Shown: piece after piece, positions 25,376 through 34,609 of the stretch
How positions within the stretch are numbered: position 1 is the stretch's first letter
Layout of the letters: each line of letters begins with the position of its first letter
Source of the DNA: Vibrio plantisponsor
Lineage (GTDB): Bacteria; Pseudomonadota; Gammaproteobacteria; Enterobacterales; Vibrionaceae
Direction: 5' to 3'
DNA length: 64,000 bases
NCBI RefSeq assembly: GCF_013041605.1
Contig: NZ_JABEQC010000006.1
Coordinates: 1 to 64,000 of the forward strand
The notes under the pieces: generated by a model
Told to the model about the DNA's origin: nothing
Databases searched by the model: none
What the model saw: only the letters and a program-made list of their open reading frames with translations
Made by a program: the position numbers and the translations under genes

Positions 25376-26199
25376 CTAAGCCACCAACTTTTTTCATATG
25401 TTAGGCTTCAATAGTGTACTGATACTGTGTTTTTGTACAGTCATAATATCGAAAGATAAAACTCACAAACTGAATCTTGCTGGAATCAACAAGTATCAAT
25501 ACAGGCAGACCTTTGCAGAGTGGCGGATTGAAGTGAGAACAAGCCTACCTGAACCTTCCTATAGTAAAAATTAATTTTAAATCAATTGCCTATAGTTAAA
25601 CTTCTAACCTCGGCTATGTAGAAAAGTAGCTGTTCTTGTCGACGGCTACTTATATGTTATTCAGTTATTAGCAGTAACATACAGTGGCGATGAAAATGAC
25701 AGAACTTTAAGAATGAATTTTGAATATAAATTACTTGTTGATTATTAAAGAATATTTATTTAATTCAGAAATGTAATAAATATTAATTTGATGATTTTAT
25801 GCAACCATATAATAATAAAAGGAAATTTATTTATGGATGTATGTGTCTGTTTGTTATATGTTTCTCATCTTGTCTAATGGCGTGTTTATATATTTTTATA
25901 TATAACTTCATGTTTATCAATTGTTTTATTTTTCATTATAATAATAGGTAATATGATATATGAATAAATCAATTATCAATTTACTTCGTTTTACGAAAAA
26001 TTACATTTGTTAAACTTGATCTAAATCATTTTACTACTAAAGTATAGGTGTATGACCAACAATACCTTGGCTTACATTTGCCATAGGAATTTATTTATAT
26101 AATCTGTAAGTTGCTAAATTTCTTGGTAATGGGAAGGTAAAGCAAGTACCAATACTACTTACGATACTTTCATTGGTTAGTTCATTGTAAGGAAATATT
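25376..26199. other. Long AT-rich intergenic region
   Basis: This is about 820 bases without a credible gene. The part from 25700 to 26040 is extremely AT-rich. It holds a direct repeat CCTATAGT-A/T-AAA-A/C-TT at 25558-25572 and 25589-25603 (31-bp spacing), an FNR-like dyad at 26016-26029, and the promoter of the DUF3316 gene. No transposase or phage trace is visible. Confidence 0.6.
26016..26029. promoter_or_regulatory. FNR-like dyad upstream of the DUF3316 gene
   Basis: TTGAT-CTAA-ATCAT matches the FNR consensus TTGAT-N4-ATCAA at nine of ten positions. It is followed by a possible -10 (TATAGG) about 20 bp downstream. The spacing is not ideal, so this is tentative. Confidence 0.3.
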
Positions 26200-26544
26200 A
26201 TGAAAGCGTTAATCACCTTAGCATGTTCTATGCTAGTTGCGTTTACCGCTACAGCAGGACCCCGTGAAACTATTCATAGAGATGCAACTCTGTATTCCGA
26301 TGCGTTTGCTTCCAAACAAGAAGCAATTGATGCTGGCTTCAACATGTATGAGGCTCTAGAAACCGCCAGCGACAGCGATTTACGATGGAAACTAAACACA
26401 ACTGGAGATACAGTAATTGGCGGCACTATGGTTGTTGAAAGTGCACAAGTCAAAATAGAGGAGTTCCCGGCAAGCAGAGATACTATGCAGTATCGTGCGA
26501 TTGTAGAAGTCGATTACAACTACAAAGCAATTTCAGATAATTAA
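26200..26544 (+). CDS. Small exported protein, DUF3316-like
   Basis: This 114-residue protein has a clear signal peptide (residues 1-19, cleavage after TATA-G). The mature domain begins GPRETIHRDATLYSDAFASKQEAIDAGFNMYEAL and resembles the DUF3316 family, which is common and mostly restricted to Vibrio. Function is unknown. The start follows a TAAGGAAA site. It stands alone, with a long AT-rich upstream region and a bidirectional terminator, and is probably induced by a particular environmental signal. Confidence 0.75.
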   Translation: MKALITLACSMLVAFTATAGPRETIHRDATLYSDAFASKQEAIDAGFNMYEALETASDSDLRWKLNTTGDTVIGGTMVVESAQVKIEEFPASRDTMQYRAIVEVDYNYKAISDN

Positions 26545-26651
26545 TTAAACTTAAATCTCAGCTCTGTTTAATACAGTGAATATATAGTCATTATCTATAT
26601 CGAGAAGTTCATTATAGTGAACGCATACTTAGTTGATTGCTATGCTGAAAT

Positions 26652-26679
26652 AAAAGGTGATTATTAATAATCACCTTTT
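26652..26679. terminator. Bidirectional terminator between the DUF3316 gene and the nlpI-like gene
   Basis: A perfect 12-bp stem AAAAGGTGATTA with its complement around TTAA lies between two convergent genes. It has A/T tracts on both sides. Confidence 0.8.
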
Positions 26680-26727
26680 CAGTATTTGTTGTCTATATTT
26701 TTATTGGCTTATATTAACAGTAAACTC

Positions 26728-27663
26728 TTAACGGTAAACAAATTTGTCTTGCTTGCCATTTTTACTAGCAGATTTAAACTTATCAGAAATTCTGTCCAAT
26801 TCTAATAACGCATAACTGTGTTCACTAAAGTTGAATACATTTAAGGATAAAGCAAGTTTATAAACGCATAGCGCTCTTTTAATATCACCATTAGCCATAT
26901 AATTCTTACCTAAATAAAAGTAAGCTTCGGTGAATTTTTGTGCCATTACAGTATTGTTTGCTGTGCTGTTGACAATATAATTTGAGACATCTTCTTCACT
27001 TACCTCATTTAATATAATGCCTACTAACTTCCATTCCCATTGGTCTGTTTTGTTTTCATAAGTTGATTTTAGTCGGGTAAGAGCGGCATTTTTATCCAAC
27101 TCAGATTCAATGATATAGAGCCACAATGCGCTGAAAGGGTCACTTGGATTACTTTCATAATAAGTTCTCATGTCTTCTAACGCGAGATCTGGTCTTTTAC
27201 CATAGTACTGAGCAACAGCTCGGTTAAATACGGCGCTTAAATTTGAAGGGTCAAGTTCGATGGTTGAATCGAAAGCTTGATAGGCCGTATCAAACTTACC
27301 GATTTGCGTGTAGTACATACCAAGTAAGTTATATACATCGGCTTGTCTTGGATTAATTTCTAATGATTTAAAATAATCCATTCTGGCTAGGTCTCTTAGG
27401 CCCATACTGTCGTAAGAACGACCACGATCTAGGTATATCTGGGCTCTATCTGCAGCCTTAACTTTGTCTCCTGACAGGAGTTGGGTTAGCTCTGCGATAT
27501 TGTTTTCTGCCAATGCATTCGGCTGTAAAGGGACTGCCATTGCAGGATAGCTCTCTTGCTGGGCAGTGCTTGCTGTATTAACAGGTGTATCGACTGAACT
27601 GACAGGATTACACCCAGCAATAGCTACAATACTTACACACAAAAAGCCGAACTGTTTAAACAT
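26728..27663 (-). CDS. NlpI-like TPR lipoprotein
   Basis: This outer-membrane lipoprotein has a signal sequence and lipobox IAGC (Cys about 18), followed by tetratricopeptide repeats. The motifs AVPLQP, RGRSYDSMGLRDLARMDYFKSLEINP and FDSTIELDPSNLSAVFNRAVAQYYG align well with E. coli NlpI, an adaptor that brings peptidoglycan endopeptidases to the Prc protease. I chose ATG 27663 because of an AAGGAG site 11 bp upstream. The longer frame to 27726 has none. The usual nlpI lies beside pnp. No pnp is here, so this is probably a paralogue. A RutR-like dyad lies about 70 bp upstream of the start. Confidence 0.85.
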   Translation of the reverse strand: MFKQFGFLCVSIVAIAGCNPVSSVDTPVNTASTAQQESYPAMAVPLQPNALAENNIAELTQLLSGDKVKAADRAQIYLDRGRSYDSMGLRDLARMDYFKSLEINPRQADVYNLLGMYYTQIGKFDTAYQAFDSTIELDPSNLSAVFNRAVAQYYGKRPDLALEDMRTYYESNPSDPFSALWLYIIESELDKNAALTRLKSTYENKTDQWEWKLVGIILNEVSEEDVSNYIVNSTANNTVMAQKFTEAYFYLGKNYMANGDIKRALCVYKLALSLNVFNFSEHSYALLELDRISDKFKSASKNGKQDKFVYR

Positions 27664-27729
27664 AAATCTACTCCTTTTTACTTCCGCATACCCGATGGAA
27701 GTAACGTCGGCACCTTTATAGCACAAAAA

Positions 27730-27745
27730 GTGACCAATTAGTCAA
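27730..27745. promoter_or_regulatory. RutR-like dyad upstream of the nlpI-like gene
   Basis: GTGACCAATTAGTCAA matches TTGACCA-NN-TGGTCAA at 12 of the 14 fixed positions. It lies 67-82 bp upstream of the chosen nlpI-like start. It could be chance. Confidence 0.3.
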
Positions 27746-28061
27746 CTGTTGAGTGTTTAATCATTAGTGCAGTCACAGTTCCTGAGTTTCTGAACCTAAA
27801 ATGGTATCTAACAATATGAAATCAAAGGAAATGTTTTAAATGTTTGATATGGCTTGATATTGTTCGGATTGCAAAAAGCGGAAAGGAAATTCATTGTCGT
27901 TAGAAGAATCGTTTAGGTGGTTTATTTTCCACCTAAACGTTCCTTGACGGTCACTTTTTGCTAAGCAGCGACAGAGACCAGTAATGAGACATTAAAAGAC
28001 GTGTATATGTGCCGAGTAGTTAATCTGCCAAATTTCGATTGTTTTGCTTGATGGAACGTAC
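27746..28061. other. Intergenic region with a long hairpin
   Basis: No gene is seen. A perfect 11-bp inverted repeat (CGTTTAGGTGG with its complement, loop of 8) lies at 27910-27939 without a T-run. It is downstream of the chemoreceptor gene and may act as its 3' end. Confidence 0.5.
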
Positions 28062-30095
28062 TCAAACTCTAAACTTCGACACTTGGTTATTGAGTTCAAT
28101 GTATACACTATTGAGATCGTTAAACTGTTGGCGAATCTCTTTAGAAGCTCGGTCAACTCCGTCAGTTTGGTCTTTCATTGAGATGAGATTTTGATTGATC
28201 TCATTTGAGACGCTGGATTGTTCCTGTGTAGCCAGTGCGGTCTGTTCGGACAAATCTCGTACTGAACCGAGAGAGTTGTTCAGTGCATCGAATACCTGAA
28301 TAACGCTGTCAAAATTACTCACTGCGCTGTTGGCGTTGTCTTTACTGAGCTTAATTGCGGTAAACGCGTCAGAAACGCTGTCGGTCAATTGACTAATCAT
28401 CTTCTCAATCTGGTTGGTACTTTCACCTGTCTGAGTTGCAAGTTTGCGAACTTCATCGGCAACAACTGCAAAGCCTCGTCCAAATTCACCTGCACGTGCA
28501 GCTTCAATTGCAGCATTCAAGGCGAGTAGGTTAGTCTGCTCTGCAATACCACGAATGACTTCGAGCACGGACGATATAGCCTCTGAGTTTTTCTCTAGCT
28601 CTTCGGCTTTGGTCATCGTCACATCAATATTGTCGACAAGTGAATCAATACTGGCGTGAGAAGACGTCACTACATCTCGGCCACGGTCAATGTGCTCGGC
28701 TGCGGATGTGGATTCATCAGACGTATTGGCTGCGACATCCGCCATCTGCGCATTCGCCATCGACATTTCGCTGGCAGCACTAACAATGGAATCGCTCGAT
28801 TCCACTAATTTTTGCGTGATATTGCTGACTGAGTTAGCCACAGCCTCCAATCGATGAGTCGAGTCACCCAATGCTGAACTTTTTGATTGGATAGTCTTCA
28901 TTATCGTTTGCAGATTTCCAACGAAGGTATCGAACTCTTGCGCCAAATCTCCCAACTCATCTTTTGCGCTAGAGTTGATTCGCGCTGTCAAATCACCATC
29001 ACCTTCTGAGATTTCACGAATTCGCTGCGAGATATTGTTTACATTTTGCGTAATGTTTTTCGGTATGTAGTAGCTGATCAAGAACGCAATCAGAAAACCA
29101 ATGACGACTATACCAATGGTGATTTGTTGATAACGTTGAATCTCCTGAGCCGTCTCCTGTTCTTTTATCCGCCCTTGATTCTTTACCGCTTCTCCGGCTT
29201 TATCGAGCACGTCTCTAATGCGCTCAAACTTCTCGTCGGTAGCGGATAAAATGTCTTTCTGACTGCCAGCGATTTTTATTTCATCAGAATCCATGAGATC
29301 GGAACTCTCTTTAAACCAGCCCGAGAAAAGGCCGTCAAATTGTTCATAGGGAGTAACAAACTCGGGTTCGGGAGACATCAAGGTTTTGTAAGATTGAAAA
29401 CGGTTGTTTGCTTGGAGAGCGTTTTCCTGGAAATCGTTGAGGTTTTTCTCTGCATCACCAATACCAGTTACAAACTTTTGCTGAGCTAAACGTGCTTGAT
29501 ATAAATCGCGGTCAGCATTGAGCACTTCTGCCAGCGCATCGAGATAGCGTTTGAGTATTTGGCGGTCGGTATTATCTTTACTCCAGTCTGACGCATGGGT
29601 GCGAAGCTTCGCCTCAGCCTCATCGAGCATATTACGCATGGTAAAGAAGTCTTTATCGATATCAGCCAAACGATCATTCACGAACTGACTTGCAACATAG
29701 ATAGAAGAAACACTCTTGCTGCTTTGGAGCCAGTCATTGTAGAGGGCGTCAAAGTTATTAAAAGGTTCTACTAGTTCTGGTTCATCGACCAGATACTTGC
29801 GGAAATTTTGAAAGCGATCATAGACTTGTTGCGCATTATCATCGAAGTCTTTTTGTTGCTGTTGTTTGTCTCCGTAGTCAGAGAGCATTTCTGCCTGAGC
29901 TAAACGCGCTTGATAGATATCCCGATCAGCATTGAGCACGACTGCTATGGCTTCGAAGTAGGACTTGGTTTGTTTCTCCATCGCCCGATCTTCTATCTTG
30001 ATGATGACTTGCATAAAGACAAAAATTGAAATCACTAGCACAGTGAGCAAAATAATGGGCAACATCATTTTTAATCGAATCGAATGAAGTCTCAT
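28062..30095 (-). CDS. Methyl-accepting chemotaxis protein with duplicated helical sensor (HBM-like)
   Basis: This is a chemoreceptor of 677 residues. TM1 is at about residues 12-32, the periplasmic sensor at 33-325, TM2 at about 326-345, then a HAMP domain and a cytoplasmic signalling domain with the conserved hairpin [26 protein letters not shown]. The sensor contains the motif VLNADRDxYQARLAQ twice (residues 53-67 and 191-205), so it is an internal duplication like the helical bimodular (HBM) domains that bind organic acids. There is no C-terminal pentapeptide for CheR. It is divergent from nothing and lies just upstream of the 3' end of puuD. A purine-related ligand is possible but unproven. 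Confidence 0.92.
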   Translation of the reverse strand: MRLHSIRLKMMLPIILLTVLVISIFVFMQVIIKIEDRAMEKQTKSYFEAIAVVLNADRDIYQARLAQAEMLSDYGDKQQQQKDFDDNAQQVYDRFQNFRKYLVDEPELVEPFNNFDALYNDWLQSSKSVSSIYVASQFVNDRLADIDKDFFTMRNMLDEAEAKLRTHASDWSKDNTDRQILKRYLDALAEVLNADRDLYQARLAQQKFVTGIGDAEKNLNDFQENALQANNRFQSYKTLMSPEPEFVTPYEQFDGLFSGWFKESSDLMDSDEIKIAGSQKDILSATDEKFERIRDVLDKAGEAVKNQGRIKEQETAQEIQRYQQITIGIVVIGFLIAFLISYYIPKNITQNVNNISQRIREISEGDGDLTARINSSAKDELGDLAQEFDTFVGNLQTIMKTIQSKSSALGDSTHRLEAVANSVSNITQKLVESSDSIVSAASEMSMANAQMADVAANTSDESTSAAEHIDRGRDVVTSSHASIDSLVDNIDVTMTKAEELEKNSEAISSVLEVIRGIAEQTNLLALNAAIEAARAGEFGRGFAVVADEVRKLATQTGESTNQIEKMISQLTDSVSDAFTAIKLSKDNANSAVSNFDSVIQVFDALNNSLGSVRDLSEQTALATQEQSSVSNEINQNLISMKDQTDGVDRASKEIRQQFNDLNSVYIELNNQVSKFRV

Positions 30096-30248
30096 ACTAA
30101 CCTCTTAAAGAAATAAATGTTGACCACACTAAAGTGGCACTTTTCGTTAAGATTTAGTGTAGTTCACCGTTGCATATGCGCAAATTTGATCAGCTTTGTG
30201 AAAACGGGAATAGGTGTTGCGGTGATTTCTACATTTTCAGAAGTAATA

Positions 30249-30279
30249 AAAGACCACCAGCATTGTGCTGGTGGTCTTT
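30249..30279 (-). terminator. Terminator of the xdh-puuD operon
   Basis: A 12-bp perfect stem AGACCACCAGCA with its complement and a 3-nt loop is followed by TTTTATT on the minus strand, directly after puuD. Confidence 0.88.
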
Positions 30280-30282
30280 CGG

Positions 30283-31545
30283 TTACTCGCTGGCGCTGAG
30301 TATTTTATTCAGCTCTTGGCGTTCAGCGTCGGTCATTTCAGTTTTATTGAGGAAGGGCATATCGCCACTGACGACAGCGCGGGCGATAATGCGGGATTTC
30401 CAACGTTCCACATCTTGCCATGTATCGAATACTGCGCCACTTGGTGCCACTTTAAACACATCATCTGTAGGTGTTGAACTGTGGCACTGGCCGCAGCGAG
30501 CTTCAATAATGCCTAACGCTGAGTGCTGCTGTTCTGTGAGTTGAGGCTCAGCTTCTACGGAAGCGGTTGCCACTGATTCTGTCAATGCAGACTCAGAACC
30601 TTGCGCCGCAACCACTTTTGGTGCGTGTAGCTGTGATGTTGCTTGCCAACTAATGGCAACTGCCAGAGCAAACATAGCGCCAGCACCAACATACATCACA
30701 CTCGGTTTTGACTGACCAGAGTGCTTGAGGTTGAAGTAATGGCGAATGTAAGCACTGATAAGCATAATTAAAAGCCCAATTAGCCAGCTTTGAGCATGCT
30801 GGTAAATCATAGGATAGTGGTTACTGATCATCAAAAAGATGATAGGCAGCGTGAAGTAGTTGTTGTGGATAGAACGGCGTTTGCCTTCTAAGCCAGGAGC
30901 TGGATCTACAGGTTCACCGGCGGCCACTTGTTTTACCATCTTCCGTTGACCTGGGATGATCTTATGGAAAACGTTGTTCACCATTATCGAACCGATCAAC
31001 GCTCCCATGTGAATGAAAGCTCCACGGCCACTGAACAGATGGGCGAAAGCATAGAAGAATAGCGCGCCGAATAGCACTAACACGGCAATAAACAGCGGTG
31101 TTGAACGGTTCAATGGAGAACGCATTAATCCTTCGTACACAACCACGCCAAGGAAGATAGTTCCTATTCCTAAACTCACAGCTTGAAGCGTGCTCAGTTC
31201 CATAACACGAGGGTCAATAAGGTAAGCTTGCGCGTTGAAGTAATACATCCAAATTAACAACGCAGTACCTGTCAGCCAAGTGGAGTAGGCTTCCCATTTA
31301 AACCAGTGCAGCTTTTCAGGCATTTGTTCTGGGCCAACTTGGTATTTGGCGACTTCATAGAAGCCACCACCGTGGATCGCCCAAAGATCGCCTTTGATTC
31401 CTTTGTCCTGCTTCCACTTTGGCGGCGTTTCTAAAGAGTTATCTAACCAAGTGAAATAGAAACTTGCGCCAATCCATGCAACACCGCAGATTACATGGAA
31501 CCATTTGATAAATAACGCAATCCATTCGTAGAGTTGTGGCCACAT
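30283..31545 (-). CDS. puuD: Membrane-bound urate hydroxylase PuuD with C-terminal cytochrome c domain
   Basis: PuuD oxidises urate to 5-hydroxyisourate in bacteria that lack a soluble cofactor-free or FAD uricase, passing electrons to the respiratory chain. The N-terminal part has about eight transmembrane helices with family motifs IKWFHVICGVAWIGASFYF and LDNSLETPP. The C-terminal domain has a single heme site CGQCH (about residue 355) and a distal Met in GDMPFLNKTEMT. Length is 420. It is the last gene of the operon. Its start overlaps the guaD end by 55 bp, which is long but supported by the family N-terminus. Confidence 0.93.
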   Translation of the reverse strand: MWPQLYEWIALFIKWFHVICGVAWIGASFYFTWLDNSLETPPKWKQDKGIKGDLWAIHGGGFYEVAKYQVGPEQMPEKLHWFKWEAYSTWLTGTALLIWMYYFNAQAYLIDPRVMELSTLQAVSLGIGTIFLGVVVYEGLMRSPLNRSTPLFIAVLVLFGALFFYAFAHLFSGRGAFIHMGALIGSIMVNNVFHKIIPGQRKMVKQVAAGEPVDPAPGLEGKRRSIHNNYFTLPIIFLMISNHYPMIYQHAQSWLIGLLIMLISAYIRHYFNLKHSGQSKPSVMYVGAGAMFALAVAISWQATSQLHAPKVVAAQGSESALTESVATASVEAEPQLTEQQHSALGIIEARCGQCHSSTPTDDVFKVAPSGAVFDTWQDVERWKSRIIARAVVSGDMPFLNKTEMTDAERQELNKILSASE

Positions 31546-32858
31546 AACATAACATCCTTTTGATAAACTAAATTTCCATGAACATAGGTTTTCTCGATCA
31601 CTCGCTCGTCACCCAGTGTGACCAAAGCGAAAAGTTGCTCTGACAATTCCTGACAACGCAAAATGCGCTGTTTGAGCATCGGAAATGCTGTGAGATCGAG
31701 TTCTACGAAATCGGCTTCAGTGCCGATATTAAAATTGCCGATGAGGTGGTCGAGCCCCATGGCTGCCGCAGCTCCCTGAGTGCAGAGATAGAGAGATTCA
31801 AACGCATCTAAGCTCACTCCTTGTAACTGACATACTTTATAAGCATCACTTTGGTTACGCAGCAGACTCAAACTGGTGCCAGCACCGACATCACTGGCGA
31901 TAGCGATTGGAATTCCTGCCTCTTTTGCTTTTTGATAGTCAAACAGACCACTACCTAAAAACAGATTCGATGAAGGGCAGAACGCAATAGAAGCGCCGTT
32001 TGCAGCTAAAGACTTGAACTCACGGTCATTGAGATGCAGAGCATGTCCAAACAGGGCGCGGTCGCGCACAAGGTTGTAGCGCTCATACACAGCTAGGTAA
32101 TCGTCGTCTTCAGGGAAAAGATCTTTTACCCACGCTATTTCACCGTGGTTTTCACTCAAATGGGTCTGAATGAAAGTGTCCGGATGTTCTTTGGCAAGTT
32201 GTCCGGTTTTAGCTAGTTGCTCTGGTGTGCTGGTTGGCGCAAAGCGAGGGGTAATCGCGTACAGTGCACGCCCATGTTTGTGCCAGCGTTCAATCAGCTC
32301 TTTGCTGTCTCGATAGCCGGATTCCGGCGTATCTTGCAGCTCGTCAGGACAGAAACGATCCATCATGATTTTGCCGCAAATCATCCGCGCATCATGTCGT
32401 TGCGCTGCGGTAAAAAACGCGTTAACCGACTGCGGATGCACGGTGGCAAACACGCTGGCTGTGGTTGTGCCATGAGCAAAAAGTTGCTTAATGAAGAACT
32501 CTGCCTGAGCATTGCAGTAGTCTTGATTAGCGAACATTAGCTCTGTCGGAAAAGTATATGTGTTTAACCAATCCAACAGTTGCTTACCATAGCTGGCAAT
32601 CATCTCTATTTGAGGGAAATGCACATGGGCATCAATCATACCCGGAATAAGCAGCCCGTGATGCTGAGTTACATGTCCTTGAATCAACAACGCTTTATTC
32701 GCTGAGATTGAAAAGAACTCTTTGGCATCTCCTACATGGGTAATACGCCCTTTTTCCACCACGAGCACGCCGTCATTCCAATACTGATAGTTCTCAGACG
32801 GTGACGATGTCACTTTTGGGAAGTGGAGCAAGCTTCCTCTATGTACCTTTAACGTCAT
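31491..32858 (-). CDS. guaD: Guanine deaminase
   Basis: This zinc amidohydrolase converts guanine to xanthine and ammonia. The metal motif is DAHVHFPQ (about residue 77), followed by the family-specific QLLDWLNTYTFPTE. Further ligands are QTHLSEN, HALHLND and the Asp in ASDVGAGTSLS. Length is 455. The gene begins 1 bp after uraH and overlaps puuD by 55 bp. It channels guanine into the XdhAB pathway encoded in the same operon. Confidence 0.94.
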   Translation of the reverse strand: MTLKVHRGSLLHFPKVTSSPSENYQYWNDGVLVVEKGRITHVGDAKEFFSISANKALLIQGHVTQHHGLLIPGMIDAHVHFPQIEMIASYGKQLLDWLNTYTFPTELMFANQDYCNAQAEFFIKQLFAHGTTTASVFATVHPQSVNAFFTAAQRHDARMICGKIMMDRFCPDELQDTPESGYRDSKELIERWHKHGRALYAITPRFAPTSTPEQLAKTGQLAKEHPDTFIQTHLSENHGEIAWVKDLFPEDDDYLAVYERYNLVRDRALFGHALHLNDREFKSLAANGASIAFCPSSNLFLGSGLFDYQKAKEAGIPIAIASDVGAGTSLSLLRNQSDAYKVCQLQGVSLDAFESLYLCTQGAAAAMGLDHLIGNFNIGTEADFVELDLTAFPMLKQRILRCQELSEQLFALVTLGDERVIEKTYVHGNLVYQKDVMLCGHNSTNGLRYLSNGSM

Positions 32859-32859
32859 A

Positions 32860-33183
32860 CTAACTACCTCGATAGCTGGAATATGAGTAAGGCGAAAGAA
32901 GTAGCGGTATGTGGTAATTTCTGTCGTCGCTCACGGTGAAATGCACATCGATCATTGGGAAGAAAGACGCTCCGAATTGTTCTTCACAGTAAGGCTGAAC
33001 GAGAAAGCGCAAAGTAAAGTTATGTTTATCAAGCGTAATGCCTTCAAAAACGGCACGACCATCTTCGTTTGTGGTTTCCTCAGCAAGGCAATCGAAACTG
33101 CCCAAGCGATAAAGTTTTACAACGATATTTGCAGCGGGATGACCGTTGGCGGTGTCCAGTACATGGCAACTGAGTTTGTTCAT
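32860..33183 (-). CDS. uraH: 5-hydroxyisourate hydrolase
   Basis: This transthyretin-like enzyme opens 5-hydroxyisourate, the product of PuuD, to OHCU. It has the N-terminal SCHVLDTANGHPA, the middle TNEDGR and the diagnostic C-terminal YRGS. Length (107) is typical of the cytoplasmic form. It overlaps uraD by 4 bp and is followed 1 bp later by guaD. Confidence 0.96.
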   Translation of the reverse strand: MNKLSCHVLDTANGHPAANIVVKLYRLGSFDCLAEETTNEDGRAVFEGITLDKHNFTLRFLVQPYCEEQFGASFFPMIDVHFTVSDDRNYHIPLLLSPYSYSSYRGS

Positions 33184-33671
33184 AAATAAGCTTCCATTCT
33201 TATCTGACTGATTTTTTGTTGTTCTATTGCGGCTTGTTGCAACTCTTGTTCTCGAGTGCGGTTAATGCGTGCTTTTAACATGCTGAGCATTTCATCTGCG
33301 CTTTTGTTGGTAGCGCATACGATGAAGATAAAACCGAATTTCTCTGCGTATTCTTTGTTGAGTGAAAGCAGTTGCTGCAAGGTTTCATCGGAGGCGCCTT
33401 TTACGCCACCTTGCTCTTTTTCACTTAACGATTTTCCCTGCGCGTATTTCTTTTGCAGTGTAGAGATATCACCAATCATCGGGTGACCAGCGAACGCCTC
33501 CAGCCAATCTTGTTCTTCAAGTTCTGCAAACGCTTCCTCTGCCGCGTTTTTGAGCTCTGAAGGACTACCAAAAGGCATTTGTGCTTTCACCAACGATACC
33601 CATTTCTGACTGGTGCAGATTTTGTTCAGTGCTTGATCGTCGAGTTCCAAGCTCGTTCGTACTGCTGTCAT
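33180..33671 (-). CDS. uraD: OHCU decarboxylase
   Basis: This enzyme decarboxylates 2-oxo-4-hydroxy-4-carboxy-5-ureidoimidazoline to (S)-allantoin. The catalytic histidine is in FAGHPMIGD (about residue 63), and FGFIFIVCATNKSA and RINRTREQEL are signature blocks. It is 163 residues long. It overlaps xdhC and uraH by 4 bp each. Its product is handled by PuuE, encoded 29 kb away in the other locus. Confidence 0.95.
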   Translation of the reverse strand: MTAVRTSLELDDQALNKICTSQKWVSLVKAQMPFGSPSELKNAAEEAFAELEEQDWLEAFAGHPMIGDISTLQKKYAQGKSLSEKEQGGVKGASDETLQQLLSLNKEYAEKFGFIFIVCATNKSADEMLSMLKARINRTREQELQQAAIEQQKISQIRMEAYL

Positions 33672-34609
33672 TGCTTTTCTTCCTTTAAAACCTTACGAGC
33701 TTCATTTGCGTGCTTCCATTGCACTTCTTCGCTGTTGGTATCACGGTTAATGGTGTTTGCTTCTTGTTCACTGAACAAGCCAATCAATTGAGCCGCTACT
33801 GAAATAGCAACCTGCATTGGCAATTTGCCTTTCACATCCGGATGGCCAATAGGACAGGTGAGGTTATGAATGAGATCAGCGTCAGTGAGCTGTTCTTTCA
33901 AACGGAATTCAAAGCGCTGCTTTTTACCTTGTGAGCCGATAAGACCGACAAACGCGAAGCGGTTTTCTTCCAGTGCCAAACGCGTAATTTCAAAGTCGAG
34001 CCCATGATCTTGAGTCATCACAATGACATACGCGTTGTTAGGTAGTTGGCCCAACGCTTCAATTGGATTTTCCAGCAGTTCAACCTTGATACCTTTGTCC
34101 TGTAGAGGCGCAAGCCATTCGTGGCGGCTATCAACCACTGTCAATTGACAAGGCAACTCATTTAACACTGTGGTTAATGCTTGGCATACGTGCCCAGCGC
34201 CAAAGATAACCACCTGAGGTGTTTGAGTATGGAAATACTCAAACATCACTTGTACTGCGCCGCCGCAACATTGACCGAGATCCGCTGAAAGGGAGAAACG
34301 TTCAATGGAAACTTGGCTTTGATGAGAAGCTAATCCTTCACGAGCCTGAGCAATAACTTGAAACTCAAGGTTGCCACCACCCAGCGTGTCGAACTGGCAC
34401 GCTGGTGTAATCACCATTTTTGCGCCGCTTGATCTCGGTACCGAGCCAACGTAAGCAACCACAGTTGCGATGCAATAAGCTTCGCCTTGTTGTTCAAGCA
34501 TCTGGCACGCTTTCAGCCAGTGCATACCTGGGTTGTTGAGTAGTCCATTCTTATTGAACTGATCAACATTGAACTGCTCAAAACCTTGAGGATTATGGTG
34601 TGACGGCAT
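33668..34609 (-). CDS. xdhC: Xanthine dehydrogenase accessory protein XdhC
   Basis: XdhC binds and delivers sulfurated molybdenum cofactor to XdhB. The start at 34609 (MPSHHNPQGF) has a GGAGGA site and overlaps the xdhB end by 17 bp. The longer frame from 34660 is inside xdhB. Visible motifs are GSVPRSSGAKMVI, GGGNLEF and the NAD(P)-binding-like VVIFGAGHVCQAL near residue 155. It is about 313 residues long. Confidence 0.92.
   Translation of the reverse strand: MPSHHNPQGFEQFNVDQFNKNGLLNNPGMHWLKACQMLEQQGEAYCIATVVAYVGSVPRSSGAKMVITPACQFDTLGGGNLEFQVIAQAREGLASHQSQVSIERFSLSADLGQCCGGAVQVMFEYFHTQTPQVVIFGAGHVCQALTTVLNELPCQLTVVDSRHEWLAPLQDKGIKVELLENPIEALGQLPNNAYVIVMTQDHGLDFEITRLALEENRFAFVGLIGSQGKKQRFEFRLKEQLTDADLIHNLTCPIGHPDVKGKLPMQVAISVAAQLIGLFSEQEANTINRDTNSEEVQWKHANEARKVLKEEKQ

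Noticed and set aside
28094-28110. TGTATACA inside the chemoreceptor gene
   Set aside because: It encodes the conserved SVYIE segment and recurs as the chemoreceptor remnant at 24407. It is coding similarity, not an operator.
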